Origin: Elmis aenea
Taxonomy: Eukaryota; Arthropoda; Insecta; Coleoptera; Elmidae
DNA: 64,000 bases
Direction: 5' to 3'
Assembly: GCA_947652605.1 (NCBI GenBank)
Contig: OX393576.1
Location: 51,746,966 to 51,810,965, forward strand
Below are positions 46,491 to 58,565 of the stretch, in pieces. Within the stretch, counting starts at the first letter, position 1. Each line of letters starts with the position of its first letter. The notes under the pieces were generated by a model that made no database searches, was not told where the DNA came from, and was given only the letters and a program-made list of their open reading frames with translations. Made by a program: the position numbers and the translations under genes.

Positions 46491-47394
46491 AACGTCTTTT
46501 GTTGTTAACATTTGTTTTGTATATAACTTGAAATTTTAAATTACTGTGTAATATTTTGGCGACATACTAAAACATTTAGGTACATTTCACCTAAAACAAA
46601 GTCACAAATATGATGGTGAATTTAAAATAGGGGTTTTATCTACTATATGCATACTGTTGGAATGTTCGATGACTGGTTTTCTAATCTTTAACAAATCCAT
46701 AAATTTCTTCAGTTATCATGTGGATACTGAATGCTGGTTGGCCATATTGCAATTATTACAACATTTTAGCGATTGAACTAATTTTATAACCTAGGTAATT
46801 ATCACTGCCGTTGAATCGAAGAAAAACTTAATTTTTCACGCCGTTTCTGTTAAATGTGTTGTTTAATAAACTTAAGATTTTTATGTATTATTGTGAGACG
46901 TGACCTTCGTCACACATCTTACGTAAGCAGAAGTCTTTTAAAAATATGCAGTGCTAATTTTATTGTCATAAATATGATCTTAATGTTTTGTGATGGTTAA
47001 TAATCTATTGTTCATTTACCACGTAGATATCACGTAAAAGGTGTGGTTAATTTTACATGGTACTGAAATTATTTATTAATAATATTGAAATGTGTATGCA
47101 GCACATTAGAATGAAATGAATTACTTTTTGGATAAAAGTACACCACCATGTTTTTTAAATATAATAAATATTTGATAGTTTACGTGACAAAAGCAGCATC
47201 ATTTAGAATTTGTGAGAAAAATCCTTTTAAGAAAACTGGCTAGACTAGTACTAAAACGTTTGTTTCTTTATCAGTAGATTTTTAATTTGTTTAATTTTTT
47301 AAAATTGCCAATGAAAAGTCGATAGTCCTCAAACTATGTTAGATTTTTTTAAGAAAGGAATTTTCTTATAAATAATATTTCTAGCTTAGTTTAC
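46491..47394. other. AT-rich DNA with no recognised feature
   Basis: No gene or element ends seen. Confidence 0.35.
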
Positions 47395-47870
47395 GCATTA
47401 TTATAATCGTTAGAGTATAGGTTTCCACATGGCAAAGTTGCTAAATTCGGTGCTTATTAATAAGTCAAAGAGAAATTGGTAAAATCTTAAACGGTATCCA
47501 ACAATTGGGAAAAAACGGGAAATATGGTTTTTGAAAATCGCCTATAACTCCTTTGGATCATAAAATATTTCAAATGTGTAAAAGCTTTGTATAAGTAACT
47601 TTTTAAGCCGAATCGGACGGTGATCATACATTTCTCCACTAGACCGACCATCGTAGTCTTTGCTGTTCCTGTGATAACCACTTAACAATCTAAAATTTAT
47701 CCGTTTTTTTCCAATACTCTTGGAAACTGTTTGAAATTTTAATTTCTCTTCGAATTATTAATAACTACCGAACTTGGCAACTTTGCCAAATTTAAACCCA
47801 TACTTTAGCTGTTATAATAAGGAGATCACCATGCTTAACGAATTTCAAACACCCTGTATATACAAGTATT
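47395..47870. mobile_element. TACAGGGTG-type inverted-repeat element, left tip lost
   Basis: The left arm TTCCACATGGCAAAGTTGCT pairs with AGTAACTACCGAACTTGGCAACTTTGCCAA-type sequence near 47770-47795, and the right tip is CGAATTTCAAACACCCTGTA. The outer ~45 bp of the left arm is missing. The frame at 47487-47681 is a shadow of it. Confidence 0.55.
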
Positions 47871-47880
47871 TATATTTAAC

Positions 47881-48190
47881 TAGATGAATTACCCGGCGTT
47901 GCACGGGTGATTACAATTCTCTTTTATCAATCACACACTACTCGCGCTCCGCGCTCGCGCCCGGCGGACGTTCCCAGATTATCAATCACAGACTACTCGC
48001 GCTGCGCGCTCGCGCTCGGCGGACGTTTCCGGCCGTTCCCGGGCATTTCCGGCCGTTCTTTATACGACGTTTGATCCGTTAGGTGCTAAATAGTAACTGT
48101 GCAAAATTTGGTCCCGATCGGTCAACGGACCTAGGATTCTATAGCGAACAAACAAACACACAAACACACAAACAAACAAACAAGCTCTTT
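47881..48190. mobile_element. 3' end of a non-LTR retroelement or SINE
   Basis: TTACCCGGCGTTGCACGGGT, two ~50-bp GC-rich tandem units (CTACTCGCGCTCCGCGCTCG and CTACTCGCGCTGCGCGCTCG), ACCTAGGATTCTATAGCGAA and a terminal AACAAACAAACACACAAAC tail form a pattern common at the 3' ends of arthropod retroelements. The GC content contrasts sharply with the surroundings. No reverse transcriptase is present. Confidence 0.55.
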
Positions 48191-48194
48191 TATA

Positions 48195-48864
48195 TACAGG
48201 GTGTAGACTCGGATCACGCAACATAGCAATTTCAATGGTAAAATTTTAAAAGTCGTATTCTTGCTCCCCTAATTATTTTAGAAAAAAAGTGCAAATACGT
48301 TTTTTGTGGAGAAAAAAATTCTGTATCCATAAATGTAATCAATATTACTTTTTCGTTTTCCAACAACTAAAAATTAAGCAATTACAAAACGCGTTTTGAC
48401 AAAAATCTGTAGTGCCTTGGAATTATGCTATGACAACACGGCCCTACCTAATGTCACTTATACTGTCACTTTGACGCGAAATTCATTCTTTAAACCTTTA
48501 TATTTTATCAAACATTTATTTTACACAGTTAGTTATGTTTTCATTCCAAGATACAATAAAAATGATTATTATGAATAAACTTCGCGTCAAAGTGACAGTA
48601 TAAGTGACATTAGGCTGGGCAGTTGTCATAGCATAATTCCAAGGCAGTACAGATTTTTGTCAAAACGCGTTTGGTAATTGCTTAATTTTTAGTTATTGGA
48701 AAACGAAAAAGTAATATTAATTACATTTATGGATACAGAATTTTTTTCTCTACAAAAAACGTATTTGCACTTTTTTTCTAAAATAATTAGGGGAGCAAGA
48801 ATACGACTTTTAAAATTTTACCATTGAAATTGCTATGTTGCGTGATCCGAGTCTACACCCTGTA
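48195..48864. mobile_element. Intact family A MITE, TA-flanked
   Basis: The tip TACAGGGTGTAGACTCGGAT and its right-hand complement ATCCGAGTCTACACCCTGTA are perfect, and the arms pair over about 270 bp each. Inside is a second palindromic pair TATACTGTCACTTTGACGCG / CGCGTCAAAGTGACAGTATA. Non-coding. Close copies lie at 53528-54199 and 23884-24474. Confidence 0.9.
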
Positions 48865-50141
48865 TATAAGAAGATTATCTTAGGGTTCAAAAATATGTAG
48901 GTACCTCAATAAGGAAATAATTCGTAGAATTATATTTAGCAAAATACAATTCTTTAATTTTTTGTTAATTTCTTTGTAAAAAAACAAACTATAAATATTA
49001 TAATAAATAATAAAAATGTATTTAATCAAAAATTACTAGTCTTAATTTAAGGTTTAGTAAGGCAAGTACTTTTCCACAACCTTGATTTATATTTTAATAA
49101 TTATAAATAATTAGTCTAATTATTACTTGTGGCATTTAATTTTAAAAGTGTTACCTACATTTATAATATTCAACATTTTATGTTGTATGAACATTATTTT
49201 ATAAATACCTATTTTTTGGTGTTGACACTAATAATCTGGAATGAACCATATTGCTATTAATTTTTTGGTAGCAAACATTAACATACTTTTTTGAAAAAGT
49301 GCAGAGCTTGTATAATTTAAAAAAGTTAGAATTGAAGACAGATTTGGAAAATCTGTGACAATATTAATTAGAGGGAGTATAAATATTTTTGACCAGAATT
49401 TCGCTGATATCAAATAGAAACAAAAAAAGAAATTGTATTGCGCCTAGTTAACGTTTTTTACCTAGCAATTACTTTGCCACGCTATTTTTGGTAAAAGTTT
49501 TCTCAATAAAGGATAAAAATGATATAAAGTGATCTTATCTTAACATTGATTAATTGGGGCTATCGTTATTAATTACATTTGATGAAAAATAGGTATGAGG
49601 ATAGTTACAAGTAATGTATTTTCCTGTGTGTGTCATTAACAGTGTTACCCAGCTAAAACCTTGGTATGAAGTACGTTTATAGAATATAAATTGCAGTTAT
49701 TTGGTAGGCTATATATAAACAGTTCCGATGTATCCTTAAATAATTTTTAAAGGTACGGCAATAAAACATATCTAGCATTTCTTGGGGGCCAAGTTTGTAT
49801 TGATTTAAACTTCACAAACAATTTTACATGCCTAAATTAATAATCTTAATTACTTTTACAATCATATAGTTGTAATTAGCAGGCAGCTTTTATACTTTCA
49901 ATCCGAAACACAAGTGAAGCAGTCGAACCTATGTTTTGTTTGTTCTGTGAGGACCATATTTTTAAGGAATCATATTTTAAATTAATAACTCGTTCAATTT
50001 ATATGGGTGTATGCTATCTGTTATAAAATAAGTTTGAGTTGAGTTTTAGTTAAGTTTGGGAAAAAGGATAAATCTTAAATGAATGAATGTACCATAATTA
50101 CATGAATTAACGATGTTGTCGATTGACCTTCTGTGCACTAA
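48865..50141. other. AT-rich DNA with no recognised feature
   Basis: No supported gene or element. Confidence 0.35.
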
Positions 50142-50149
50142 GTGGATAC

Positions 50150-50816
50150 TAGTGATTGCAATACCGGTATACCGGTATACCGAATACCGGTATACCGTGC
50201 CATTTTACAATACCGAAATACCGTCTCATTTGATGGTCTAATACCGGTATTCGGTATTATTATTTTTTTTTAAATTTGATTTTTATTATTTTATAATTGC
50301 AGTCTGCCATAAATAAAAAAATAGCAATAAATGCAAAATACAAAATTGTGCCACAAAATGAAGTATTTAACTTAATTAAAAGAGAGATGATATTATTAGA
50401 AGACGAAGGAATATTGCAATATTGGAATATTTGTTTCCGAAAGGGTCGACATCTTGAAAATATTTTCATTAAACAGATCATATGCCATTATGGTCATAAC
50501 CAAAATTTCAGATCAATACCCTTTTTCATTCTTCATATATTTTTAATGCCCGGTCCCAATCAATTAGGTACCTTGTATATCTTCAGTTTTTTGTGTCCAC
50601 ATTTTTTTACAGATTATGTAATTTTTTAAGTTTCTTTATTTTATGTAAATTTGTGTTTTAACATTATACTTACTATACATATGTACATACGTGTAAAATG
50701 CATATATTGTATTTTCAAAATTAATACTTTTTTTAAAAAAGCAATACCGGTATTAATACCGGTATACCGGTATTACTTGCGAATAAATACCGAATACCGG
50801 TATCGTAATTTTGGTA
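50150..50816. mobile_element. hAT-type element with ATACCGGTAT arrays, exact 8-bp TSD
   Basis: The left end TAGTGATTGCAATACCGGTA is followed by four ATACCGGTAT-like units. The right end carries ATACCGGTATTAATACCGGT units and a degraded tip CGTAATTTTGGTA. The target duplication GTGGATAC is exact (50142-50149, 50817-50824). A plus-strand frame of 110 codons (50297-50629) without a recognised domain fills the centre and could be a shrunken transposase piece; I could not confirm this. Confidence 0.88.
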
Positions 50817-50824
50817 GTGGATAC

Positions 50825-53429
50825 ATATTGTATTCAGGCAAACTTGAGCTAATAATTTTTTTAATGGATATTGAAAAATAAAGATCGATATTTAATAATC
50901 GGTTTCTTAAAGATATTTCTTTAACATCTAATTGTTAGATTACATTTTTTCCCCTCAAGTTATATAATATTCAGAAAAGGGTTTAAAATTCTAGATGTTG
51001 CCAGGTATATCTCCAATTAATAAATGCTCGTTACAAATAAGACTAAAAAATGATTCTTTTATCATATGATGTTGACATTGCTTTTAATACAATGTTCTAA
51101 CTGATATTTGGCTTGCCTAAGTAGCAAAAAAAATAACTAGTTGTGTTGTAAGTGCTCTAAATGGGTATGCAAGGAACGTTTAGTCAAAAAATTGAAGTCT
51201 TTTGCCTTTACGTAATGAAAACGAGTAACTTTTGTTTACCCATACTATTAACATTTTTTGCTCGTCTTGATGCCATGTTCTTTCATGTCTTTCAAATTAA
51301 TAGCTTTTCCAATACTGTTGTACTATCGAAATTTCTTTATGTTTTTTTAAATGTTAGTTTTTCATAAAGAAGTAGGTATATTAAAAACGGATAAACTTGT
51401 TAGAGGCATCTTCCTTCCACAAATGTATTAAATAAAATTTTGTTTTTAAAAATTATGACGTGTACAAAATAGACCCATTCAGTGACTAAGGTAATAATTA
51501 TTTGTGATAAGTAAACCAAGACTGCAGTATGACTTTTTGCACAGTTAATTTATGTTGGCTTAATCTTGAAATAAAGGTTTTGTAATTTCTTAAAATTATG
51601 ATGATTTGTCGAGTTTACATGAGCACTTAGATATTATTTTAAGGGCATAATTAACAAAATTTCAGTTAAATTATTGATACTAGTAAATTGGGTTAATTTT
51701 AATGTTTCAAATTGATTTTTAAAGCCCATTTGTGATTTTGGAATACAATCTTGAGGGTAAATTCAAAATATTTTGTCAGTTTTGTTTTTTGCTGTCAGTG
51801 ATTGATTGTTTACCCTAAACTCAATTAGTTTTGGCCCTAATAATAAATTCAGTGAAATAAAGTTACAGAAAGAATCAAAGATGATTAATAAGAGGTCATT
51901 TCTCTGTTTTTCTCTTTTAACCAAAAAAAAACTTTTGTGTTCAATCCGAAACAAGGACTTGTATATGAAATTAATAACTCTTTTATAAAAATAGAGTCGA
52001 TTTTAATTCATGTTGCATATGTGCATGTTTAATATGTAAGAGATTGTTGGTTGCTCTAAGGAAAGTTGACGGTCGATACTGGACATACCCGAAGGTTGGT
52101 TCGATATCTGTAGCTGTAGACTTGCTAGCATTACCTTCGTTGGGTCGAAGGGCCTTGACATACTGATATATCGCGGTCAATGTCTTGCAAAAATCGAACT
52201 CTCAACGTATTTTCCGGTGAAACTTTACAACTACAATATTTAGTTTGGATTGTTTTCTTGGAAGTTTCATGTCAGGCGTCTTACAATTTCATTGTCAATA
52301 ATTAATTAGGGATAAACATTGACAAGTTTAGATTTGAACGAGTATTAGGAATAGTAATTTAAAAAACTTTTGTGGGAAATAATCAAATGTTTTGATTTTT
52401 CTCCAGTAAGATTTGTTTAGGAACTAATATAATGTAATTGTAGATAAATACATATTTAGCAATAGCGTGTTAGAAAATTGTAATTTATTTATTCGATTGA
52501 GAGATTTTATAATTAGGATTAGGATTACTTGAACGCAAGCAACTTTAATAAATTTGTATGCAACGAGTCCCAAATCATGAATTCTCCCGCTCATAATTTA
52601 ACATTTTGGTAGCAATTATTGAAGATTTTCTTTTAAAATCTAGTATTGTAACCACAGAACCAGCATTTCTTACAGTGTAACAAGACACATTTAAAATGTT
52701 GGTTTTGTTAGTAGACTTATTTTATTTCGATAAATTTCACAAATTTTAAAACACTGCTTCATCTCAGACAGTTTTTAGCTAACTATTATTGTATGATTTA
52801 ACGATTTTTTTAATTGTTTGTTAGCAATTTAAATAAACTTGCACTATGTAGCAATGAAAAATTCATATTTATAGAAAAACTGGATTTAAAAATACTTTTA
52901 GTTTGACTATAAAGTTTCTCTAGTTCTGAATATTGCAAGTTATTCTATTAAGATATATGAATAAAATTATATTTTATATTAATGATGTGATTGTTACATT
53001 AAAATGCTAAATAAACTTGTTAAAATATTTCGATACATTTATAAACAATGAAAGCGGACTATGATTTTGGGTATGTATCACTTCGTATCTTATTTAATGC
53101 TTTTAATTAAAAGTGCCTAAGTTATGATTGATACAGTTTTCTAAATTTTTTTATTCCTTTATAGTTTTAAATCTTCGTGGTACTTCATAAATAATCGTTC
53201 TTTTCCTATTGTGGAAGCAGCGAGGCGTTGTTAAAATGATACAATGTTTTGAAATTAAAATTAAATTAAACTACTCTAAGCCATTTATATTAAAAAAACC
53301 CTAGGTACTAAAATAACAAGAAAATAAATCGTTTGAGGAGAAGCCACAAAAAAGCTTTAAGAAAATGATTGACAACTTGCGTAGCTTTCATTTTTTAGTT
53401 TAGTGCACATATATTATATTAGTTGTTTT
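50825..53429. other. AT-rich DNA with no recognised feature
   Basis: A GC-richer patch at 52050-52200 (GGTCGATACTGGACATACCC, a minus frame of 65 codons) is the only notable change and shows no known domain. Confidence 0.35.
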
Positions 53430-54572
53430 CTAAATTTCAAATATCATTTGTTTATGAAACCATGGCAAACTGTAGAAATAGATTTTCATTAAATTCGTCA
53501 TATTTCGGCTTTTCTTTGCAACGAATATACAGGGTGTAGACTTGGAACACGTAACATAGCAATTTCAATGGTAAAATTTTAAAAGTGGCTTATTATCTCC
53601 CCTAATTATTTTAGGAAAAAAAAAGAAAGTTTTTTTGTAGAGAAAAAAATTCTGTATCCATAAATGTAATCAACATAAACTTTTAGTTTTCCAATAACTG
53701 AAAATTAAGCAAATTGAAACACGCATTTTGACAAAAAATCTGTACTGTCTTGGAATTATGCTATGACAACTGCCAGTCTAATGTCACTTATACTGTCACT
53801 TTGACGCGAAATTCATTCTTAATTATCCGTTATATTTTATCAAACATTTATTTTACACAGTTAGTTATGTTTTCATTCCAAGATACAATAAAAATGATTA
53901 TTATGAATAAACTTCACGTCAAAGTGACAGTATAAGTGACATTAGGCTGGGCAGTTGTCTTAGCATAATCCCAAGGCAATACAGATTTTTGTCGAAATGC
54001 GTTTTTCAATTTTGCTTAATTTTCAGTTATTGGAAAACTACAAATTTATATTGATTACATTTATGGATACAGAACTTTTTCTTTACAAAAAACCTATTTG
54101 CACTTTTTTTCTAAAATAATTAGGGGAGATATAATACACGACTTTTAAAATTTTACCATTGAAATTGCCATGTTGCGTGATCCAAGTCTACACCCTGTAT
54201 AAAATTATATATTTTTGGAAACCTAAAAAATACCCTTTCTTATAAAGAAGGTCTTATTAGACTTTCTATTTAACAAAATAAAAGTTTACTTTATATCTCA
54301 AAAGTCCAGGTCGTTAATTTTATTTAAAAACATTTTAAAATGAAACAGGAAAATAGTTAGAAAATTTTTTAGTTCTATATTCATAAATAGAGAAGTTAAA
54401 GTAAATTTTTAAAACTGATTAAATTAAATTTTTATTTGCAGTGTCAAAATGGAAAGTGATATAAACACTTTGATATCACAGGCGTGTTTATCTCGCTTCA
54501 GTATCTATCACATTTTCGCTATTATGGTAACTGAGATACCCCGTAAAACATTCGGATTTGGTGTACCCTGTA
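53430..54572. mobile_element. Family B right half, split by a family A insertion
   Basis: Sequence 53440-53527 (CATTTGTTTATGAAACCATG, then TTTGCAACGAATATA) and 54200-54572 (AAAATTATATATTTTTGGAA to the tip GGATTTGGTGTACCCTGTA) match contiguous parts of the 41756-42968 element on either side of the insertion. The left arm of this copy was not found. Confidence 0.75.
53528..54199. mobile_element. Intact family A MITE nested in family B
   Basis: The tips TACAGGGTGTAGACTTGGAA and TCCAAGTCTACACCCTGTA are complementary, with TA at each side. It is about 670 bp and matches 48195-48864 throughout. It is younger than the family B copy it interrupts. Confidence 0.88.
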
Positions 54573-55735
54573 CAAATAAAGGATTGAGGCCCGATTGCAC
54601 AAAGCGACAATTAGTTTTAAGATACATGTTAACACTAACGAGCATTATTGGTGTTGATTTATCTTTAGAATTAACATGTATGTATGTATGTGAACAGTAC
54701 CTGTTGTTCTCTGCAATCAGGCTTAAGTGACAAATATGTGGTTCGATACCAAACACTTCACTTAAGTTACTTCAAAATGACTTTTTAAAACCAGTGCTAT
54801 ATTATTTGCAAGTAAGCTTTATCTAGGATTTTAAAACATAGACTACGATTTTTTTTTCTACCGCTTTTTCTTTACTCCATATCAGCATTGCTTGTAAAGT
54901 CATACATTTTTAGTATATTGTTGGTTTTTTAAAACCTTTTTTAAGCTAGCACACAACTTAGTATTTATGTAGAGTATTATTATTTTATGCAAACAATACT
55001 GAATATCGTACATTGTTTTGTAAAAGCAAAATGAAATATACGGAAGACGACATTGAACATCCGGAAGTTTTCAATGCCATTTTGCTGTGTTTAGGATAAT
55101 GATGTGATAGTACCTACCAGTTGTGTGGAAATATTATCCGTTAATATTAATGTTAGCGAGTTATATAACCCTGTAATGCGTTATATGGTGCTGACTCATA
55201 AAGTAAATTCACTACATCCATTAATAGGATTAGATTAACCTATGACATGGTGTGTCAAATAGAGCTCTTTAAATATATTATAACAACCGTATCAGTCGTA
55301 TTGACGCTGAGCAAAAATAAGTCTTTAAATTCGTTATTTTCGTTTGTGTAATTATAATATTATAAATACTAAAAGAAAATTAATTGTTTAAGCAGAAAAT
55401 ATGAAAAATAAAAATCGTGAATAAAAAAGAAGCTATAATGTAGTTTTAGGCAGGGAATTTAGCACAGGGCCCATAGGGTGACCAATTTGTACTTATTGAA
55501 CTTTGATCTGAAATATAATTCAGGAAACAATTATCTAATTAGTTTAGATTAAATTTGTGTAAAAAAGTAATTTAATTATTATACACATTTTGATTGCTTA
55601 ACTTGATTAGATTAGTGACCGGAAACAATGACGTTGAAATTATAATGAGAATTGCAAAAATGTATTTCCCAAAGGTTTAAGGTTTTAAGTTTACAAACTC
55701 TTAAAAGGTGCATTTATAAAAATGTAAACAGTCTA
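54573..55735. other. AT-rich DNA with no recognised feature
   Basis: Nothing that can be supported. Confidence 0.35.
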
Positions 55736-55743
55736 CTATTTAC

Positions 55744-56897
55744 CAGGGACTAAAAACGAAAAAAATTCCGTTTGTTTCTGTTCGGAACGAAAACGAAATA
55801 TATCGTTTTCGTTCTTTTCGTTCTAACCGAAAAAATTATTTTTTCGTTTTCGTGAACCGAAATAATAACGGTTAAAACCGGTTTTACAATATTTTTTTGT
55901 CGTCAAAAAATCAATTTTTTTTTCTAGTCACCACAACCCTCTATTAATACGATAACAATATTTGCGTCTCAACTAAAATATAAACGATGACGATGGGATT
56001 TGATGCTCACGGACAGCATATTTTAGACTGGCGAACCATCGCCATATTAAATTTACCAAATCGTTAAACACATTAACATTTGACCATTTTATTAAGTTTA
56101 ACACTTGTAAGGTGCGAAAACATAACGTGATTAGGTTAAATTAGACACACGATCTTTATCTAAAAATATGAAAATATAGCAAGTGCTGTTTTAAATTTGT
56201 TTTAGTACTAAAAATCTATGCATTTGAATTAAATAAGATCCTGCTGTAATTATTTAAGAAGACAAAAGAATGAATTCAAGTGGATAATTTACTAAACGTT
56301 ATAAATAAAAAAGATATTAAAAAAAACTTATATTAAATAGAAATATACTTTAACTTTATAGTTTGTCCATACCATACAATATACATTTTCACATTCCGTT
56401 AAATCTTACTAGCAACACATCTTCCAATAAATCTTCTTTTAGATTAGTCCTTTTCGAAGTAAGAATAAATTTTACTATTATTATGTCTAAACGCAAATAA
56501 AACATACTAATATATATCCAATCAAGTGTATATTCTATATTGATGATCTAAAAACAAATTAGAAATAGAGAATATCTGTACCGTTAATTGTGTTACACGA
56601 AATTACAAGTATAAACAATAAAGTTGTTAATACATATTCACGTAAATATATGGAGAAAAGTGGCCTCGTGGAGTCTCCCCAGCACAGAAGGTAAATTCGC
56701 GTTTGTGTTTAACAAATAAAATTGAAATAGCGACAAAACCTGTTAAAACCGGTTAAAACCGGTTTTGGAAAATATTTATTTCGTTTTCGTTCTTGAACGA
56801 AAAATAATAATTTCGTTTTCGGTTTCGTTTTCGTTCTTATAAAAATTTCGGTTAATTTCGTTTAACGTTTTCGTTTTCGTTCCGTTCTCAGACCCTG
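55744..56897. mobile_element. hAT-type element with CGTTTTCGTT arrays, exact 8-bp TSD
   Basis: The tips CAGGGACTAAAAACGAAA and, complemented, CAGGGTCTGAGAACGGAACG flank arrays of TTTTCGTT/AACGAAAA units (55752-55890 and 56770-56885), each with one AAAACCGGTTTT unit on the inner side. The target duplication CTATTTAC is exact (55736-55743, 56898-56905). The interior is non-coding. The right duplication runs into the tip of the next element. Confidence 0.92.
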
Positions 56898-56902
56898 CTA
56901 TT

Positions 56903-58565
56903 TACACAAGGTGTCCCAGTTATCGTGAACAGCATGTGGAATCTCGTAAACGGTAAGAGATACAGAGATGGTTAAATGAGTCAAAATGATCTATTATATG
57001 AAAAAAAATTCTAAAAAATTAATTGTTTGTGCGCTATTCATATAAAAACAAAACAATGGCGACACTTTTTTGAGTAGATCTGTAATTTGTTAATAAATTT
57101 TACGTATTTTTATTTGTTTTTGTTGTTTAAACATCAACTTTCTTATTTTAAATACAGGTTGAAGTTGGCTCTGACACCATTAAAAAGAAAAATTTTCTCT
57201 CGTTTCATTGATGTACTGTTGTTATGTTAATCTTTAAAAATAACTAAGTTATTACAATTTTATTGTACGAGGGAGATTTTTTAAGTAAGGTCCGTTTGCC
57301 ACAGGGCTGCGGAGTCGATAAAAAAAAGTCGTCTTAAACATTGCAATCACCCAGTACAAAGTGCACACACTGACAAAGTGGCTACAAATTGTGTATTCTT
57401 GTGTGCAAGGGATGCCGGGAGTCGACGAGAATAGACATTACTACAAATGCACGAGATTTAAAAGAATATTGGCAAGCGGACCTTACTTAAAAAATCTCCC
57501 TCGTATTTATCAAGTTTAATTAAAGTGGCCATTGCAAAACACAACAAAATTCACATAAATAAACTAACTGCTCTTAATGAAACACTATTTTTTTTAAATA
57601 AGTTAAGATTTTTTAACATTTTTCATAATAATTTATTATTTTTCATTTACTATTAGCCTATTACTATTGAATCTATATTACATAATGCGTTCAAAGTGTA
57701 GCCCTCTTTCCATCAGGCAATACAAATTTGAGATCTGCGTTTTATAGATAATAATGTTTTCCTAAGCATATTTCTTTTTATTTAATGAACTGTACTTAAA
57801 ATAGTCGTTTTAATTCATCAATTGTACTGTCTATTTCAGATTGGCAGTTTTAAGGACATTTCATAAAAAAAGTAATATGCTTAGGAAAAAATTATTATCT
57901 ATAAAAAGCAGATCTGGAATTTTTATTGACCGATGGAGTGTGGACTACAGTTAAACACAACATGATATAATTTAGATTTAATAGTAGATAATAGTTACTG
58001 AAAAATCGTAAATTATTATTAAATATAAAAAAATATTACACTATTTCAGTTTTTTTTTGTGTTTAATTAAGTACAGCTAGTTTATTTATTGAATGTTTTG
58101 TTTTGTTTTTCAATGGCTACTTTGATTAAACTTAATAAATACAATAATATTGTAATAACTTGCTTATTTTTACAGATAAACCTAGCAACCCATACATCAT
58201 TGAAACGAAAAAAAGTTTTTTTTTTTAGTGGTATCACAGCCAAGTAGATCTGGTATTTAAAATAAGAAATTTGATGTTAAAATAGCAAAAACAAGATACG
58301 TAAAATGTATTAACAAATTTTAAATCTACTTAAAAATTGTCCTAATAATGTTGAAAAATATTTTGAGTATGATGTCAAATAAGCAAAAATCGAAAACGTG
58401 TTTTTTTTTAGATGAATAGCGCAAAAACTGTCAACTTTTTAGAAGACTTTTTTCATAGAATTGTTGCTCTTATATCATAGATCATTTTGACTCATTTAAC
58501 CATCTCTGTATCTCTTACCGTTTACGAGATCCCCATGCTGGTCACGATAACTGGGACACCCTGTA
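56903..58565. mobile_element. Long-inverted-repeat element ending TACA(C)AAGGTGTCCC / GGGACACCCTGTA
   Basis: The left GTGTCCCAGTTATCGTGA and GGAATCTCGTAAACGGTAAG pair with CTTACCGTTTACGAGATCCC and TCACGATAACTGGGACACCC on the right. The arms continue through AACCATCTCTGTATCTC and deep into the element (for example AAGCATATTTC...ATATGCTT near 57770 and 57880). 1663 bp, non-coding, interrupted at 57266-57505. Confidence 0.85.
57266..57505. mobile_element. Nested 240-bp mariner-type MITE
   Basis: The tips TACGAGGGAGATTTTTTAAG and CTTAAAAAATCTCCCTCGTA are perfect complements bounded by TA, continuing with TAAGGTCCGnTTGCCA. TACGAGGG is a common mariner tip. The GC-richer centre holds no reading frame. 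Confidence 0.88.

Noticed and set aside
54449..54756. Overlapping frames on both strands
   Set aside because: They fall in the right arm of a family B transposon and its flank.
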